64,000 nucleotides of DNA from the NCBI GenBank assembly GCA_011009095.1, contig VTPC01001007.1:52296-116295 (forward strand), written 5' to 3'. Below, piece by piece: positions 1 through 10,812 of the stretch. The translations under genes and the position numbers were made by a program. The stretch's first letter is position 1. Each line of letters opens with the position of its first letter. A model generated the notes under the pieces. It searched no databases, was not told the origin of the DNA, and saw nothing but the letters and a program-made list of their open reading frames with translations. This DNA is from Ignelater luminosus (lineage: Eukaryota; Arthropoda; Insecta; Coleoptera; Elateridae).

Positions 1-193
1 TGGCATCGTGAACAGAATAACCATGACGGAGCAACAACGTTGTGCATCACCCGCATGAGGCGCCATCTAGCGGTTTTTGCGTCCCTCTTCGCCATTATAA
101 CCAATAAAAGATCGTTGTGTTTATTTTGTGGCTGTTGTGACCAAGGGCAAGGTGGAAAGTGTCCGTTAGGTTCAGGTCCTTGTTCTGTTTTGG
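1..193 (+). other. GC-richer edge; candidate non-coding first exon
   Basis: The first 190 or so bases are clearly richer in G+C and CpG than the following 2 kb. They end at a sequence matching the insect 5' splice donor consensus (TGG|GTGAGTAAG, intron starting at 194). No open frame of note is present, so if this is an exon it is untranslated leader or the tail of an exon beginning outside the window. No acceptor or downstream exon was identified. It could equally be the end of a repeat. Low confidence. Confidence 0.2.
58..73 (+). promoter_or_regulatory. CTCF-like insulator motif
   Basis: The bases around GCGCCATCTAGCGG match the CTCF core well when read as GCGCC-N-N-CT-N-G-N-GG. CTCF is conserved in insects and marks chromatin boundaries, often near promoters. 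The match is by eye and a single motif can arise by chance, but it lies inside the GC-rich segment that ends at the candidate splice donor. Confidence 0.3.
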
Positions 194-200
194 GTGAGTA

Positions 201-2284
201 AGATTTGACATTGCGATTAATGGTAAGTAAATCGTACTGTACAGCTTTCTTTATAACATCTTTGTTTGGAACACTCTGTATATTGTTACACTTCTTGTTC
301 TACCTATTGCTTTACCACTTATTTCATTCATCTGACTTAATTCTTACGTGCTGAAATTTGAAAGTCAAGAAACATTTATTTTATGCAATAAAACGTGTAA
401 AAGTTTCATTTTATTAATCTCTGGTGTGCTGTTTAGAATCAGATTGGATAAACTTGAGGTACTGAGGAGACTGGTTATGGTATCATTATTTAAATTATGT
501 AGGGTATATGTATTTGATCCTTCGAAAAATATGTTGCTCGATTTTACTTTTAAGGCTTTCTACGACTGCCGCTTTCGAATTTTGTAAAACAGAATTTGTT
601 TAATAAATAACCTCTATAACAGTTTTAACCTGAATTTCCTTTGCCGCAATGTTAAATATTTTAAGCCATCCTCTACCCCAATTTAAAATATTTTAGACCT
701 ACTTTATCAAATTATATGGTAAATGTAAACTTTATGTACATACTTTAATAAAATAAAATTTAGATTTACTTCGAGCTTCTAATTTGGGTTAGAAAATGTC
801 TTGAACTTCATATCTTTGTTTAAAATTTTGAAGAGAATTTATTGTTAGTCGGTGACAGAAACAAAAAATAATTTTGTTTACGTTCCTGTCTTCAGTTTAT
901 GTTAATATAAAGTGGCTGTAATTTAATAAAGGTCTCTTCTTTTGTCTTATTTTGAACTACATAGTTTTTATTGTCTTATATTAGGTTTCAATTTTTCTTA
1001 TTACTGTCAATTTATTAAATGCTGATTACCTACTACTTTGTGGAAAACATTTATTGTAGGTTGTCTTAATACCCATATTTTCAGTGTAATTCACTTCTTT
1101 TAGAATTAGTTTTTTTTGTTTGCAATTTATGATGATAGTAAAGAGAACGAAACTGAAGAAAATATACCAAAATATAGCAATTACCGCTGTTATCGCAATT
1201 ATCTCTGTTTCAGATAAATTATTTGTATTCATCGTTATTATTCGATCACGTTAATGAGAAAATTGATTTCTGTCTATACTATGGAGAGATGTCTATCAGA
1301 ATTATGTAGTTAGCTTATCTGTATACTCATTATCATTATGATATGTTTGACTTTTCTTCCAGTAGATTTTTGGTTTTTTATTGAACAAATCAAAATTCCT
1401 ATTTTAAAAACAATGTTAATCTGTTGTTTGTGGAATTCAGGATTTAGGAACTTGCATAGAATGGCTTCCAATTCTTAAAACTCCAAACCACATTCTTTCC
1501 AAAAACGACTGAAAAGAGATCCAGTAATACAAAATGTAAAGTTTGGAGCAAGAATATGTACACATCAAACTCTAGGTGTTATCTAATTTTAGTTCAGATT
1601 GAAAGGCAGTTCAATAAATTAAAGAAATAATTTAGAAGAAAAGATTGTAAAGATTAGGAATAATAACATACCAACCAACTAGTGAGGCTATGAGATTGAC
1701 ATAATGGAGTTAATATTTAATGAGAGTTCAATTTTATACAACTGCAAAATCTCACAAGACGTTATACGATGTCTAAACTCTAGAACATTGTTAGACTTGA
1801 GAAATGTATAGCAATGTTAACTTCAGTTAATGGAAAAGTAATCTTGTCGTTCAAGTCTGTTAAAATCTATTCAGGCTTAAATTACCTGAATAATAGAAAC
1901 ACTCCGGGCCAATAACTACATTACAAACGCTTAGCAAATTCTGAAAGCCCTCAATCTTAAGAATAAGTATATTAACTTAAATTGGATTAAAATTAACAAG
2001 TGGAAATGTCTTGTAACTCCATCAACTTTAGGAGTTCATAATCGCAATATATTCAGACATTTTATACTCATTGTAGTTTTTTATGGTTAAGTTGCTTGAT
2101 ATAAAAGTTCACTGATCTGGAAGTTATGTGTATGAAAAATTGGTTCCAACCATTCCTTATAACCTATGAAGCTGATGACTCAATTACTAATCAATAAGGA
2201 GAGAATTTTCAAAGTATTTTCTAAGTAATCTGGCGTTAGAGATTACTTGGGTTCTTGATTTACAAGCCTGCAAAGTCACCTATA
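201..2284. other. AT-rich DNA without recognisable features
   Basis: No frame longer than about 80 codons, no splice-bounded coding block and no clear repeat. Short frames near 348-587 and 1026-1232 are low-complexity translations of AT-rich DNA. Confidence 0.6.
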
Positions 2285-2500
2285 CGAGGGGCACTGCTAA
2301 AATTCGCGGAAAAAGTAAATCGCTTTATTACTTCTCAAAATATTCACCTTTAACATCTATTACACTTTTGCATTCGATGAAATCAATCTTCGAAACATTT
2401 TCTCCACCCTGAACAAGGTACCTTCAGGCGATGAAAAACGCTCACCACGCATTTTATTTTTGATTTTTGGAAACAAGAAGAAGTTATTGGTATATTTGAG
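2285..2500 (-). mobile_element. mariner 3' stub (transposase C-terminus plus one TIR)
   Basis: Read on the minus strand, the segment encodes the C-terminal signature of mariner-type transposases: NFFLFPKIKNKMRG with a following RFSSPE, then, after frame changes, IDVKGEYFEK and a stop. This is the region just beyond the third catalytic aspartate, in the catalytic-domain tail. The outer end is TA followed by CGAGGGGCACTGCTAAAA, a terminal inverted repeat of the CGAGGG type. Everything upstream of the FFLFP block is missing, so only about 215 bp remain. The tip resembles those of the mariners at 24502 and 63152 in its first six bases only, so it is a separate lineage. It cannot code for an active enzyme. 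Confidence 0.6.
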
Positions 2501-2909
2501 TCTTCGAATTACCTATAGTAGACTGCTACTGATCAGCTGAAAAAGAGAAATTTGTTTTGCCAGTGCGCCAATGTTGATTCCTATCTTGATAGTAACTAGA
2601 AGAATTAATTTCGTTCTTATTAAATAAACCTGAACATTACATCTGAAATATTCGCAAGATCCGAAAATTGTCTGAATGAGAATGGTTGACAGGAAAGGAT
2701 GTACTAGTCATCATGATTCAGTTAACAAAAATAATTGGCGGGAAATCGAGCAATGTGGAATGAGAGCAAATGGGAAGAGACTGTTGCAACAGAAAGAAAT
2801 TCCTAACTAATATTAACGATGTTTAATAAACGTATTTGGACAAACAGACTAGATAACAAATAAATTTCATAACTGGAGGAAGATAGAAATTCTGAGCAAA
2901 ATCTACATA
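2501..2909. other. Unannotated AT-rich spacer
   Basis: Nothing recognisable. This is the interval between the mariner stub and the left end of the Tc1-like element. Confidence 0.5.
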
Positions 2910-2916
2910 CACTATT

Positions 2917-3135
2917 GGACAAAAGTAGAGCAACAAAATGAATTTTTTTCACAAACTTTTCTAAGTTTATTGAATTAACTTAATTATTGAGTTAGTGTGA
3001 CTGAAACATTTTCTTCTTTTTGTGAGCTGTTTATTATACAAATTTAATTAATTTTTCCTAACCTTCATTGCACAAAATATTCAACATTGTAAAAAAGCAA
3101 CAAAAATTCGTGCGACAAAAGTAAAGCAACAAATG
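2917..3135. repeat. IR/DR-type direct repeats in the Tc1-like end
   Basis: The outer copy at 2917-2940 (GGACAAAAGTAGAGCAACAAA) recurs about 195 bp further in at 3112-3135 (GCGACAAAAGTAAAGCAACAAA). Two transposase-binding direct repeats within one roughly 200-bp end is the IR/DR layout of some Tc1-like elements such as Sleeping Beauty. Sequence identity is clear by eye; the binding role is inferred. Confidence 0.65.
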
Positions 3136-3232
3136 CATTATGTCATTATTTTTTATTCAAAACACAACCAACAAAGGAAAATAGCAATAGCAAACGATAA
3201 AATTAGTTCATTTGAAGTTAATAGTTGATGGC

Positions 3233-4040
3233 TTATTCATTATTTTGTAAAACTTTTTTATATCGGCGAGGCATTGAAGCGATCAAATTTGGTATGACCT
3301 CAGCGGGGAGTGTTTTCCATACTTCTTGGATTTTCGTTAGCAGACCTTGATTATTTGTGAATACGGAAGTTCTTATACGTTGCTTCCACAAGTTTTCAAT
3401 GGGACTTAAGTCGGGCGATTGCGCTGGCCAGTTCATAACATGGACGTTGTTTTCTTGGAACCACTCTTCAACTATCCGTGAAGCATACTTTGGGTCGTTA
3501 TCTTGTTGAAAAACGAACTGTAAGGGCAATTCCCACTCTGAATAAGGTAGCATAACATTTTGTGATACACCTCTGTAAACAAAGCGATTCATGGTTTCAT
3601 TAACGACGTGTGTAGGCCCAATGTCATTCCATGAAAAACATCCCTATAGAAAGACGCTACCTTTACCGTGTTTGACTGTAGGAGTAACGTACTTGGGATT
3701 AAATCTTGTATTAATGGGGCGCCTTACGCGTTTCATTCCATCAGATTTAAATATTTTATATCGAGTTTCATCAGAAAATAATATTTTTCTCCAGTCGTCA
3801 TCTGACCAATTTAAATGGTTTCTTGCGAATTCAAGTTTAGCACGTTTATTTTTCCTACTAATCAGTGGTTTTTCGCAGAGCGTCTGCTAAATAATTTGGC
3901 TTCGACAAGCCTTTTCTGAACTGTTCTTGTTCCAACTTTTAGTTCAGGCACCTCGGCAATAATCCTCGGTGCAGATTTCCGCGGCTCATTTTGAAAAATT
4001 CGTTTGATGCGTTTATCCATCCACATTGAAGTTTCCCTTG
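3233..4040 (-). pseudogene. Tc1-like transposase, DD34E, disrupted
   Basis: DDE transposase of the Tc1 family, a cut-and-paste enzyme acting in the nucleus on TA targets. Read from right to left: a partial paired-type DNA-binding region (RIKRIFQNEPRKSAPRIIAE), then LEFARNHLNWSDDDW, the first catalytic Asp in FSDETRY (3770-3772), a glycine-rich core strand, the second Asp in FQQDNDPK (3500-3502), and the Glu in SPDLSPIENLW (3395-3397). Exactly 34 residues separate the last two. Breaks: an in-frame TAG at 3644-3646 where the family has Trp in the WGCFSW motif, and a one-base insertion near 3870 in the linker after the DNA-binding region. The first helix-turn-helix is missing. The longest intact frame runs 3592 to 3233. 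The plus-strand frame 3591-3890 is merely its antisense. Confidence 0.85.
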
Positions 4041-4045
4041 GTCAA

Positions 4046-4874
4046 TAGGATTTCTAATTTTGTCCATCAGTTTCTGACTTTTTGACAATTACTAGTTTTA
4101 GATATGAGTTCTTCTGACACTTAATGAAGATAAGTTTATGGTGCCTTTTCATCATATCTTGGATGGAGGAAATGGCTGTTACTCGAAAGACTTATTCGGA
4201 TCAAGGAAGAAGAAACTAACTCTGCTTCAAGAAGATAGTCTAGTCGCAGTATGAATAGCCGGAAACGTTCAGCTCTTGCATGTGTAATAATATGTAATAT
4301 ACCTATTTGGATGTAGATTTAAGATTCAGATCTAATAAGTCATTTTTAATCTGTTGCTATTAGTATCTTCGCATATGCTTCTGTTTTGACATATTTATAA
4401 TCTAGATCGTGCCAAAAAGTTCCTATGAGTTGTTTTTGTTTTTACTTAACGTTGTAAACGTTTGTTAACGTTTGGATTTTTGGATGACAGAATTTTACCT
4501 TTAAGCTAGATCTGAAAAGTGAGAAATGGTAGTTAAATTTTCCAGCTTGATCTATGAACAGATTTAGATTCTGCATGGAATAGATTTTATTCAAGCTCGA
4601 AATTCTTAAAAGTTAGAGAATTCTCTAGAAACTTAAGGCTTGATGAGTTTTATTGGATATAGATGTAAAAGAGCCTGAGAAGCAATTTTAAGAATCAACC
4701 AACAAGTACAATTTTGACATTTTTGGATTGAATTCACATATGGTGGTCAATATGTAATAACGCAGCATAGCACCCGAGATTTCTTTTATCAAAGTAGATG
4801 GTACGCTCATTAATGATATCGGCATTGCGAGGAAAGTCAGACGAATAAATGACCGAAATAGTGTGTATCGTAAA
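4046..4874. other. Spacer without recognisable genes
   Basis: No motif, repeat or persuasive frame was found between the broken Tc1-like element and the small frame starting at 4875. Confidence 0.5.
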
Positions 4875-5069
4875 ATGGCAGCCAAAAACTTTATTAACCG
4901 TACCATTTTGCTATTTCTTCTTAATCTTGCTTATTCAAAAAATGCATGCAAAGCCCAACAGTCGCTTTGTGGCGGCGGCCATGCAGAAGCCAAGAACAAA
5001 CCTAGGAATTCACCCCGTCTGACTTGTTGCTTTTGTTTTCCAAACCCATTTTTGAAAGGTATTTGCTGA
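4875..5069 (+). CDS. Possible small secreted cysteine-rich peptide
   Basis: A 64-codon frame beginning at ATG 4875 (an upstream GTG at 4863 is not a likely eukaryotic start). The first 23 or so residues look like a signal peptide: a basic start (MAAKNFINR), a hydrophobic core TILLFLLNLAYS, and small residues at a plausible cleavage point. The remainder is basic and holds six cysteines spaced C-X6-C-X18-CC-X-C-X9-C, loosely like cystine-knot peptides but with an unusually long second loop. No splice sites, poly(A) signal or homologue can be shown, and a frame this short in repeat-rich DNA can occur by chance. Function unknown. Confidence 0.2.
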   Translation: MAAKNFINRTILLFLLNLAYSKNACKAQQSLCGGGHAEAKNKPRNSPRLTCCFCFPNPFLKGIC

Positions 5070-5071
5070 AT

Positions 5072-5986
5072 AACATAAATAATGAGCAGAGGATAGTTAT
5101 TACTTTATACTTTACGTTTGTTGAACTATTCGTCTCTACAATTTAGACTGAGATAGACTGTTAAGTTGCAGTCTGATCCAAGAACTGAGTTAATTATTTC
5201 TCAAGAAAACTGAAAAAGAAGAACGCGAAATGGAGGAGTTCCGAAAGCAATTGTGCCAATTATACTTAAAATTGTCAGGTTTCATAGAAAGATTCTTCTT
5301 GGACTTATGTAACCTTAAGCCAAAGCTACTAAAGTTGGCGAAAAATTTGAATGTATACAGTGATTTGTGATATCGAATATGTTGTGTACCTCAAGCATTC
5401 ATTCAAGATGTCAGTTACATAAACCTACTAACTCTTATTCATCTTATGCTATGGTTTTTTCAGCTTGTTAGCAGTTTATCACTTAACACTCTTTTTTGTG
5501 TGGAGTAGCTACAGGGTAAGAAAGACCAATGAACATGACAACCCTAATGATATTCCATGTAGATACCAATAATATAAAAACAATAGAAAGGATGTACGCA
5601 AGATTTGATTTGAAAAGTTGCTATACCCATTTCGATAAGACTCGATTGTTGCAATTAGAAAAAAATCATTTGAGTATTTATGAAGAATTTTTCTCTTCTT
5701 ATATTAAATATGCTCTTCTACATTAACGTAAGTACAATTTTTTGTAAAAATTGAATGTTGTGGTGCTATATTGTTTTTATATTTTCCCATGTGTTGTGAT
5801 AGAAATATTCATACAGGTATCATCAAATGACCTGACCTTCAATACAATCATTAAGCATTCATTGAAAATCCTGTTATTACTTAATTTTTGTTTCAACAAG
5901 ACTTTAATAACACATTATTATAAGCATGACAGTTGATTTTTCTATTTTTTTGGGTCATCAGACGTAACATAAACTTAAAACCTATA
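5072..5986. other. AT-rich spacer
   Basis: Two short frames (5529-5726 and 5751-5936) are low-complexity with no family signature. Nothing else is visible. Confidence 0.5.
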
Positions 5987-5988
5987 TA

Positions 5989-6896
5989 CAGTGTGTCCCA
6001 ATTTCGACGCTCACTATTGGGATCTCAGAAATTGTAAGAGATACGAAGTCGGTTAAATTAGAAAAGATTTGATTATTTTGGAGATCGGTTTACTTATGCT
6101 TTTGTTTTTTCAAAAAAAGTTCACGGCTTAGTAGATATTTGATAAAAACGAAATTATTTTACTTTTTTTTAAAGTGAAATATCTCAGGTACGAGCAAAGA
6201 TAGAAAAGAACAGCAAAGAGGGTATTTTAGAGAATTTACTCCGAAACACAGAAAAATTATTTTCGCAATTGTCTTTTGTTTTATTTCGACGGTGAAACGT
6301 AAATCCAAGTTTTTTCTAATGGAACGCCTATTTGATTTCCATATTACTGAACTGCACACCTTAAATGCTTTTCAGTGATACATGGTTTGACATAGCTTTT
6401 CTTTTGTTTTACCGGGTTATGAAGTGAAAATCATTTTTCATCATAGTGTGCCATAACATCTAACACACAAAGTAGTGGAGTTCTATCAAAGAAATTCATT
6501 TGTTATGCAAAAATTGCTAAAACAAAATAAATACGCTTTTATGGGGCATTAGCTGCTTATTTGATGCTATCTGTGAATGCTCAGTAAATTATCTTAAAAG
6601 CGTCTTTTGTTTTGTTTTAGCAATTGTTACATAACAAATGTAATTTATCTGACAAAAACCAATGATTTTCATATGTTTAAAGCCATGGCACACTAAGTGG
6701 GAAATGCTTTTTATTTAAAAAAAATAAAATAATTTCGTTTTTAGCAAATATCTAGTAAGCCGTGAACTTTTTTGAAAAAACAAAAGCATAAGTAAACTGA
6801 TCTCCAAAGTAGCCAAATCTTTTCTAATTTAACCGACTTCGTATCTCTTACAATTTCTGAGATCCCAATAGTGAGCATCGAAATTGGGACACACTG
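5989..6896. mobile_element. MITE, CAGTGTGTCC family, copy 1
   Basis: A non-autonomous element of 908 bp with TA duplications on both sides (5987-5988 and 6897-6898). The tips are CAGTGTGTCCCAATTTCG and its complement, and the inverted arms extend about 180 bp (5989-6170 against 6717-6896) with very high identity by eye. The TA target and CAG start place it with Tc1/mariner-mobilised MITEs. The centre contains a second, shorter palindrome. It encodes no transposase; a 66-codon minus-strand frame inside recurs in copy 2 only because the DNA is shared. Confidence 0.9.
6499..6640. repeat. Inner palindrome of the MITE
   Basis: TGTTATGCAAAAATTGCTAA followed by AACAAAATAAATACGC at 6501-6536 is answered in reverse complement at about 6597-6640 (GCGTCTTTTG, then TTTTAGCAATTGTTACATAACA). 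The element is therefore a hairpin within a hairpin. The same inner arms are present in copy 2 around 10485-10625, so the structure belongs to the family and is not a local rearrangement. Confidence 0.75.
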
Positions 6897-6898
6897 TA

Positions 6899-9800
6899 TT
6901 TATTTTATTGAAGAATTAATAAAAAAAAAACAAGAAAAATCATGACAGAATCCCTAAATAAAATTTTGTATTACAAGGCATTTTGTAGTTAACGTGGTTG
7001 CTATTCGATGTTTTATTAAATAATTTATCCAACGCAGAAACGCAAATTTTGATTTAAATGTACACTCAACCATTTGTCACATCACATTTAGAAAGCTGCA
7101 ATTTCATAACACAAACAACCAGATCGTTACACAGAGACAAATTTATTTGATTTTGGAGGTTTGTTATAACTTCGAGCGCGATTTAATCCAATTTTCCTGC
7201 AGACTTAACGAACGTATGTGTACTACATATGTATATCAGTCAGTAATCCCAACATAACATTTTCATTCATACTTTTTCCAATTTAATAATAATTCTCATT
7301 TAAAAGGCTTTTCTCCACTGTAATAACATTGGATATTATTAGAAGTTTTCTAGTTAGTATACCTAAGGGAATTAATTTATGTGAATGAATCACGTACGTA
7401 TGTAAAATTAAATTAAATTTTTCTTCTCGTTGCAATTGGATTTTACACGTTTTCTGACTGAATTTACAACTTGGCGCTTAAACTGAAACTGTTGTGACTA
7501 TTTCGCAATTCATTTGTATTTCACAGTTTTGGTTTCAGTCCAAAGGTTAAAGTCCTTAATGTCATGAAAATAATTTTCTTTACCTACTTTTGTATGTTTG
7601 TAAACCGTATCCATCAATTAAAAATAAAACTACACACAAAAACAAACACAAAAATTCACGTAACTAAAAAAAAAATTAAAAACTAAAACTTTCACTTGAT
7701 ATGAAATTAAACATGAAGAATCGGACAATACTAGATAAAACAGTCTATGTAATGCGACACGTACCACCGTACTGGATAATTTTCAACAATAAACGTAAAA
7801 TGAACTTTTTGTCCTTGCTGCTATGGAAATAAGTATTGTTTAGAGATCTCGCATTATAAAGGATTAATATGTATAAAAGTGAAAAAAGTTGTGCTCAATA
7901 TTGCTTTCCTCTGTGTTACCTGTAGCTAATTATATTACACCTATTAAATAATGCTTGTGAATGACGCTATTTTTACTAATTGTATGTACAAATGTTTGTT
8001 TGAACCGCTGCATTTATAAATCAACGATGCATAACGTAAGGGTTATTTTTCCGTTTGTTGTAAGTGTTGGGTATTGTTTGCTATTGTGTAAACGGTTTTT
8101 ATTAATTCCTCCCTAAAAACGATATTCGGAATACATTAATAATTAATAAGGATTTTATCATGTACTAGAAATTAGAAAAACAATTTAATTTGACTCCCAG
8201 AAAGATTTGTTTTTGTCTAAATTCTATTAAAACGTTTAAAACGCAGTAGAGACTCTTGTAGTTATTTATTGTACTTTTAATAATTAAATATTTACTTTAT
8301 ACGACAGTCTCTGCGTAAGAAAGGGGAAACGATTTAATTTAGAAAATATTTCCAACCTTGACTTTTCGTTAATCAGCAGTTAGAGAATTTAAAAAAAAAG
8401 GTAATGAAATGTTCCGGCTTTCTAAAAATCTAGATTGCACTGACAACCGAACTTGGTTGTTCCAGAAAAAAAAAACAATATGCAACTGCAGTAGTAACGT
8501 AACATTTGATATTCAAGTATTCGCACCTTTTACTATCCAAGGGTAACGTAAAATTTTATGGGACACATTCAAATAGGATCTGGGTAAAAATAAAATTTGT
8601 TAAAACTTGTTTTCTTGTTGATATGACTTACGTTTCTTTGTTAATGCATACATAAAATAATAAAATTCAAATGTTTCTTAGCACTTTTTTTTTGAATAAT
8701 TTCCTGTCTGTAATTGATTATGCGATTCTTAAATTTATACCGTTTTATGAAGCTGATGTGTTATCCCAATTTAAACTGTTACTTATCTTCATGATGATTC
8801 GTTTTGTTCTGATGAAATTTTACCATAAGAAATTATTTTCTCACGTCATCAGCCTTGTTTTATAATGATATAAGGTATTGAATCATTGTATAATTTTTGA
8901 GACTTTAAGGCAAGGTTATTACATTCTTAGTATTTTGCTAAATAGACAGCCAGTAATTAAAAGTTTCAAATCTATATCTACAGCTACCTTGATATAATTT
9001 TCTTCATTTGTTTCTAGCCCAAAACTTCCATCATTTTTTAGAAATCCTGCAGCTCTTGAGCTGCGAACTCTTATACCCTTTTGTCACACTAATCTACAAC
9101 CAATTAGAAAATAGCTTTTTTTGGTTTGTTTTTTTGTATGAACTTTTTTATATTGTATACTATACCAAGAAGATTGCTCTCCTGATTGTTACTTGATGTA
9201 TGGCTAACCAAAAGTCAAGAGTGCAGATTTGTAGTTTTTGACTTGGTATGAAAGATAAGGAATTCATCATGGTGAAGATCTCTTTGGCATGGTTTATGGT
9301 CATCACTTTGAAAGCTTCAAACAAGTTGTACAACTTTTCTTTTTCAAGAAAAGAATTATTTGATATCAGCAAGTTTATTAACTGTTTCCAAAGTGTCTTA
9401 TGCTTAATGGTACAGTCTATAACAATTAATCAAAGCATGCTTTGGGAGTGACCAATACAATCAACTAGTCATACTATATGTGATCAAAAAGTCGTAGCAT
9501 CTTCGTGATCTTTAGACAGCAAATGGTTTCTGTGATCGAAACGCGCGGAATCGCGCTTTAAATGAATAAAAGTCCAAATTCCAAATGGTTCAATCAAAAT
9601 CACTAAACACAGCTTAGTACTTGGTTTCATATGTGACTGAAATGACGAGACTTTTTGCTCACACGATATTTTATTTTTGAAAACTTTCTTCAGGCTGACT
9701 ACTATTTTCTGTAATTCAGTATAGGCTAAATTTGATTTCCAATAAGTTATACAGTCTACGCTTTCACCAACATTAACAAATCAAAATTCCCTAATTACTG

Positions 9801-9973
9801 CCATTGTCGTTATGAATCATGATATTGGTAGAAGTCTTTAGACCACAAAAAATCTATACGGGCACCTTCAGAATGTGTCTTCCAAACTGAGTTATCCAAC
9901 TTGTCATGAAGAAGACTTCCGTACATATGTTCTTCTGTGACATACTTTATTGTTAAGAATTCCCAAACTTATA
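6899..9973. other. 3 kb of AT-rich DNA, no features found
   Basis: No frame above about 70 codons, no transposon signature and no tandem repeat were recognised. Short frames at 8671-8865, 9008-9196 and 9248-9451 are hydrophobic low-complexity translations without family features. Confidence 0.55.
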
Positions 9974-9975
9974 TA

Positions 9976-10810
9976 CAGTGTGTCCACATTTGGATGCTCA
10001 CTATTGAGATCTCGGAAATTGTAAGAGATTCGAAGTCGGTTAAATTAGAAAAGAATTGCCTACTTTGAAGATCATTTTACTCATGCTTTTGTTTTTTCAA
10101 AAAAGTTCACGGCTTACTAGATATTTGCTAAAAACGAAATTATCTTATTTTTTTTTAAGTGAAATATCTCAGGAACGAGCAAAGATAGAAAAAAACAACA
10201 AAGAGGGTGTTTTAGATAATTTACCCCGAAACACAAAAAATTATTTTCACAGTCCTCTTGTTTTACTTCGGCGGTGGAACGTAAATCCAAATCTTTTCTA
10301 ATGGAACGCCTACTTGATTTCCATATTAGTGAAGTGCACGCCTTAAATGCTTTTCGGTGATGCATGGTTTGACATAGTTTTTCTTTTGTTTTACCGAGTT
10401 ATGAAGTGAAAATCATTTTTCATCGTAGTGTTGTCATGACGTCTAACACACAAAGTCGTGGAGTTTTATCAAATAAATTCATTTCTTATGCAAAAACGGC
10501 TAAAACAAAATAAATACGCTTTTATGGGACATTAACTGCTTATTTGATGCTATCTGTGAATGCTCAGTAAATTATTTTAAAAGCGTCTTTTGTTTTGTTT
10601 TAGAAATTGTTACATAACAAATGTAATTTATGTGACAATAATTTTGTTTTTAGCAAACATCTAGTAAGCTGTGAACTTTTTTGAAAAAGCAAAAGCATAA
10701 GTAAACTGATCTCCAAAATAGCCAAATCTTTTCTAATTTAACCGACTTCGTATCTCTTACTTTACAATTTCCGAGATCCCAATAATGAGCATGGAAATGT
10801 GGACACACTG
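9976..10810. mobile_element. MITE, CAGTGTGTCC family, copy 2
   Basis: The second copy, 835 bp, is flanked by TA at 9974-9975 and 10811-10812, with tips CAGTGTGTCCACATT and AATGTGGACACACTG. Body order and the inner palindrome match copy 1, but the right inner part is shorter: the stretch after the inner palindrome (equivalent to about 6655-6715 in copy 1) is deleted. Differences are scattered along both arms, and changes near the tips are paired between arms within each copy. That is expected if arms are homogenised or if the copies descend from distinct source elements. Confidence 0.9.
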
Positions 10811-10812
10811 TA

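Larger units (their letters stand above)
2910..4045 (-). mobile_element. Tc1-like element, one end lost
   Basis: The left boundary is a TA followed by CACTATTGGACAAAAG; the matching opposite end is not found beyond 4045, so the element is truncated at the 5' end of its transposase gene. About 320 bp of terminal non-coding DNA separate the tip from the end of the transposase. Only a single end and a disrupted gene survive, so it is an immobile fossil. Confidence 0.75.

Noticed and set aside
3591..3890. Plus-strand 99-codon frame
   Set aside because: Antisense of the Tc1-like transposase.
6159..6359. Minus-strand frame with similar peptide to 10117-10365
   Set aside because: The similarity is explained by the two copies of one MITE; the peptide is low-complexity and interrupted differently in each copy, so it is not a conserved gene.
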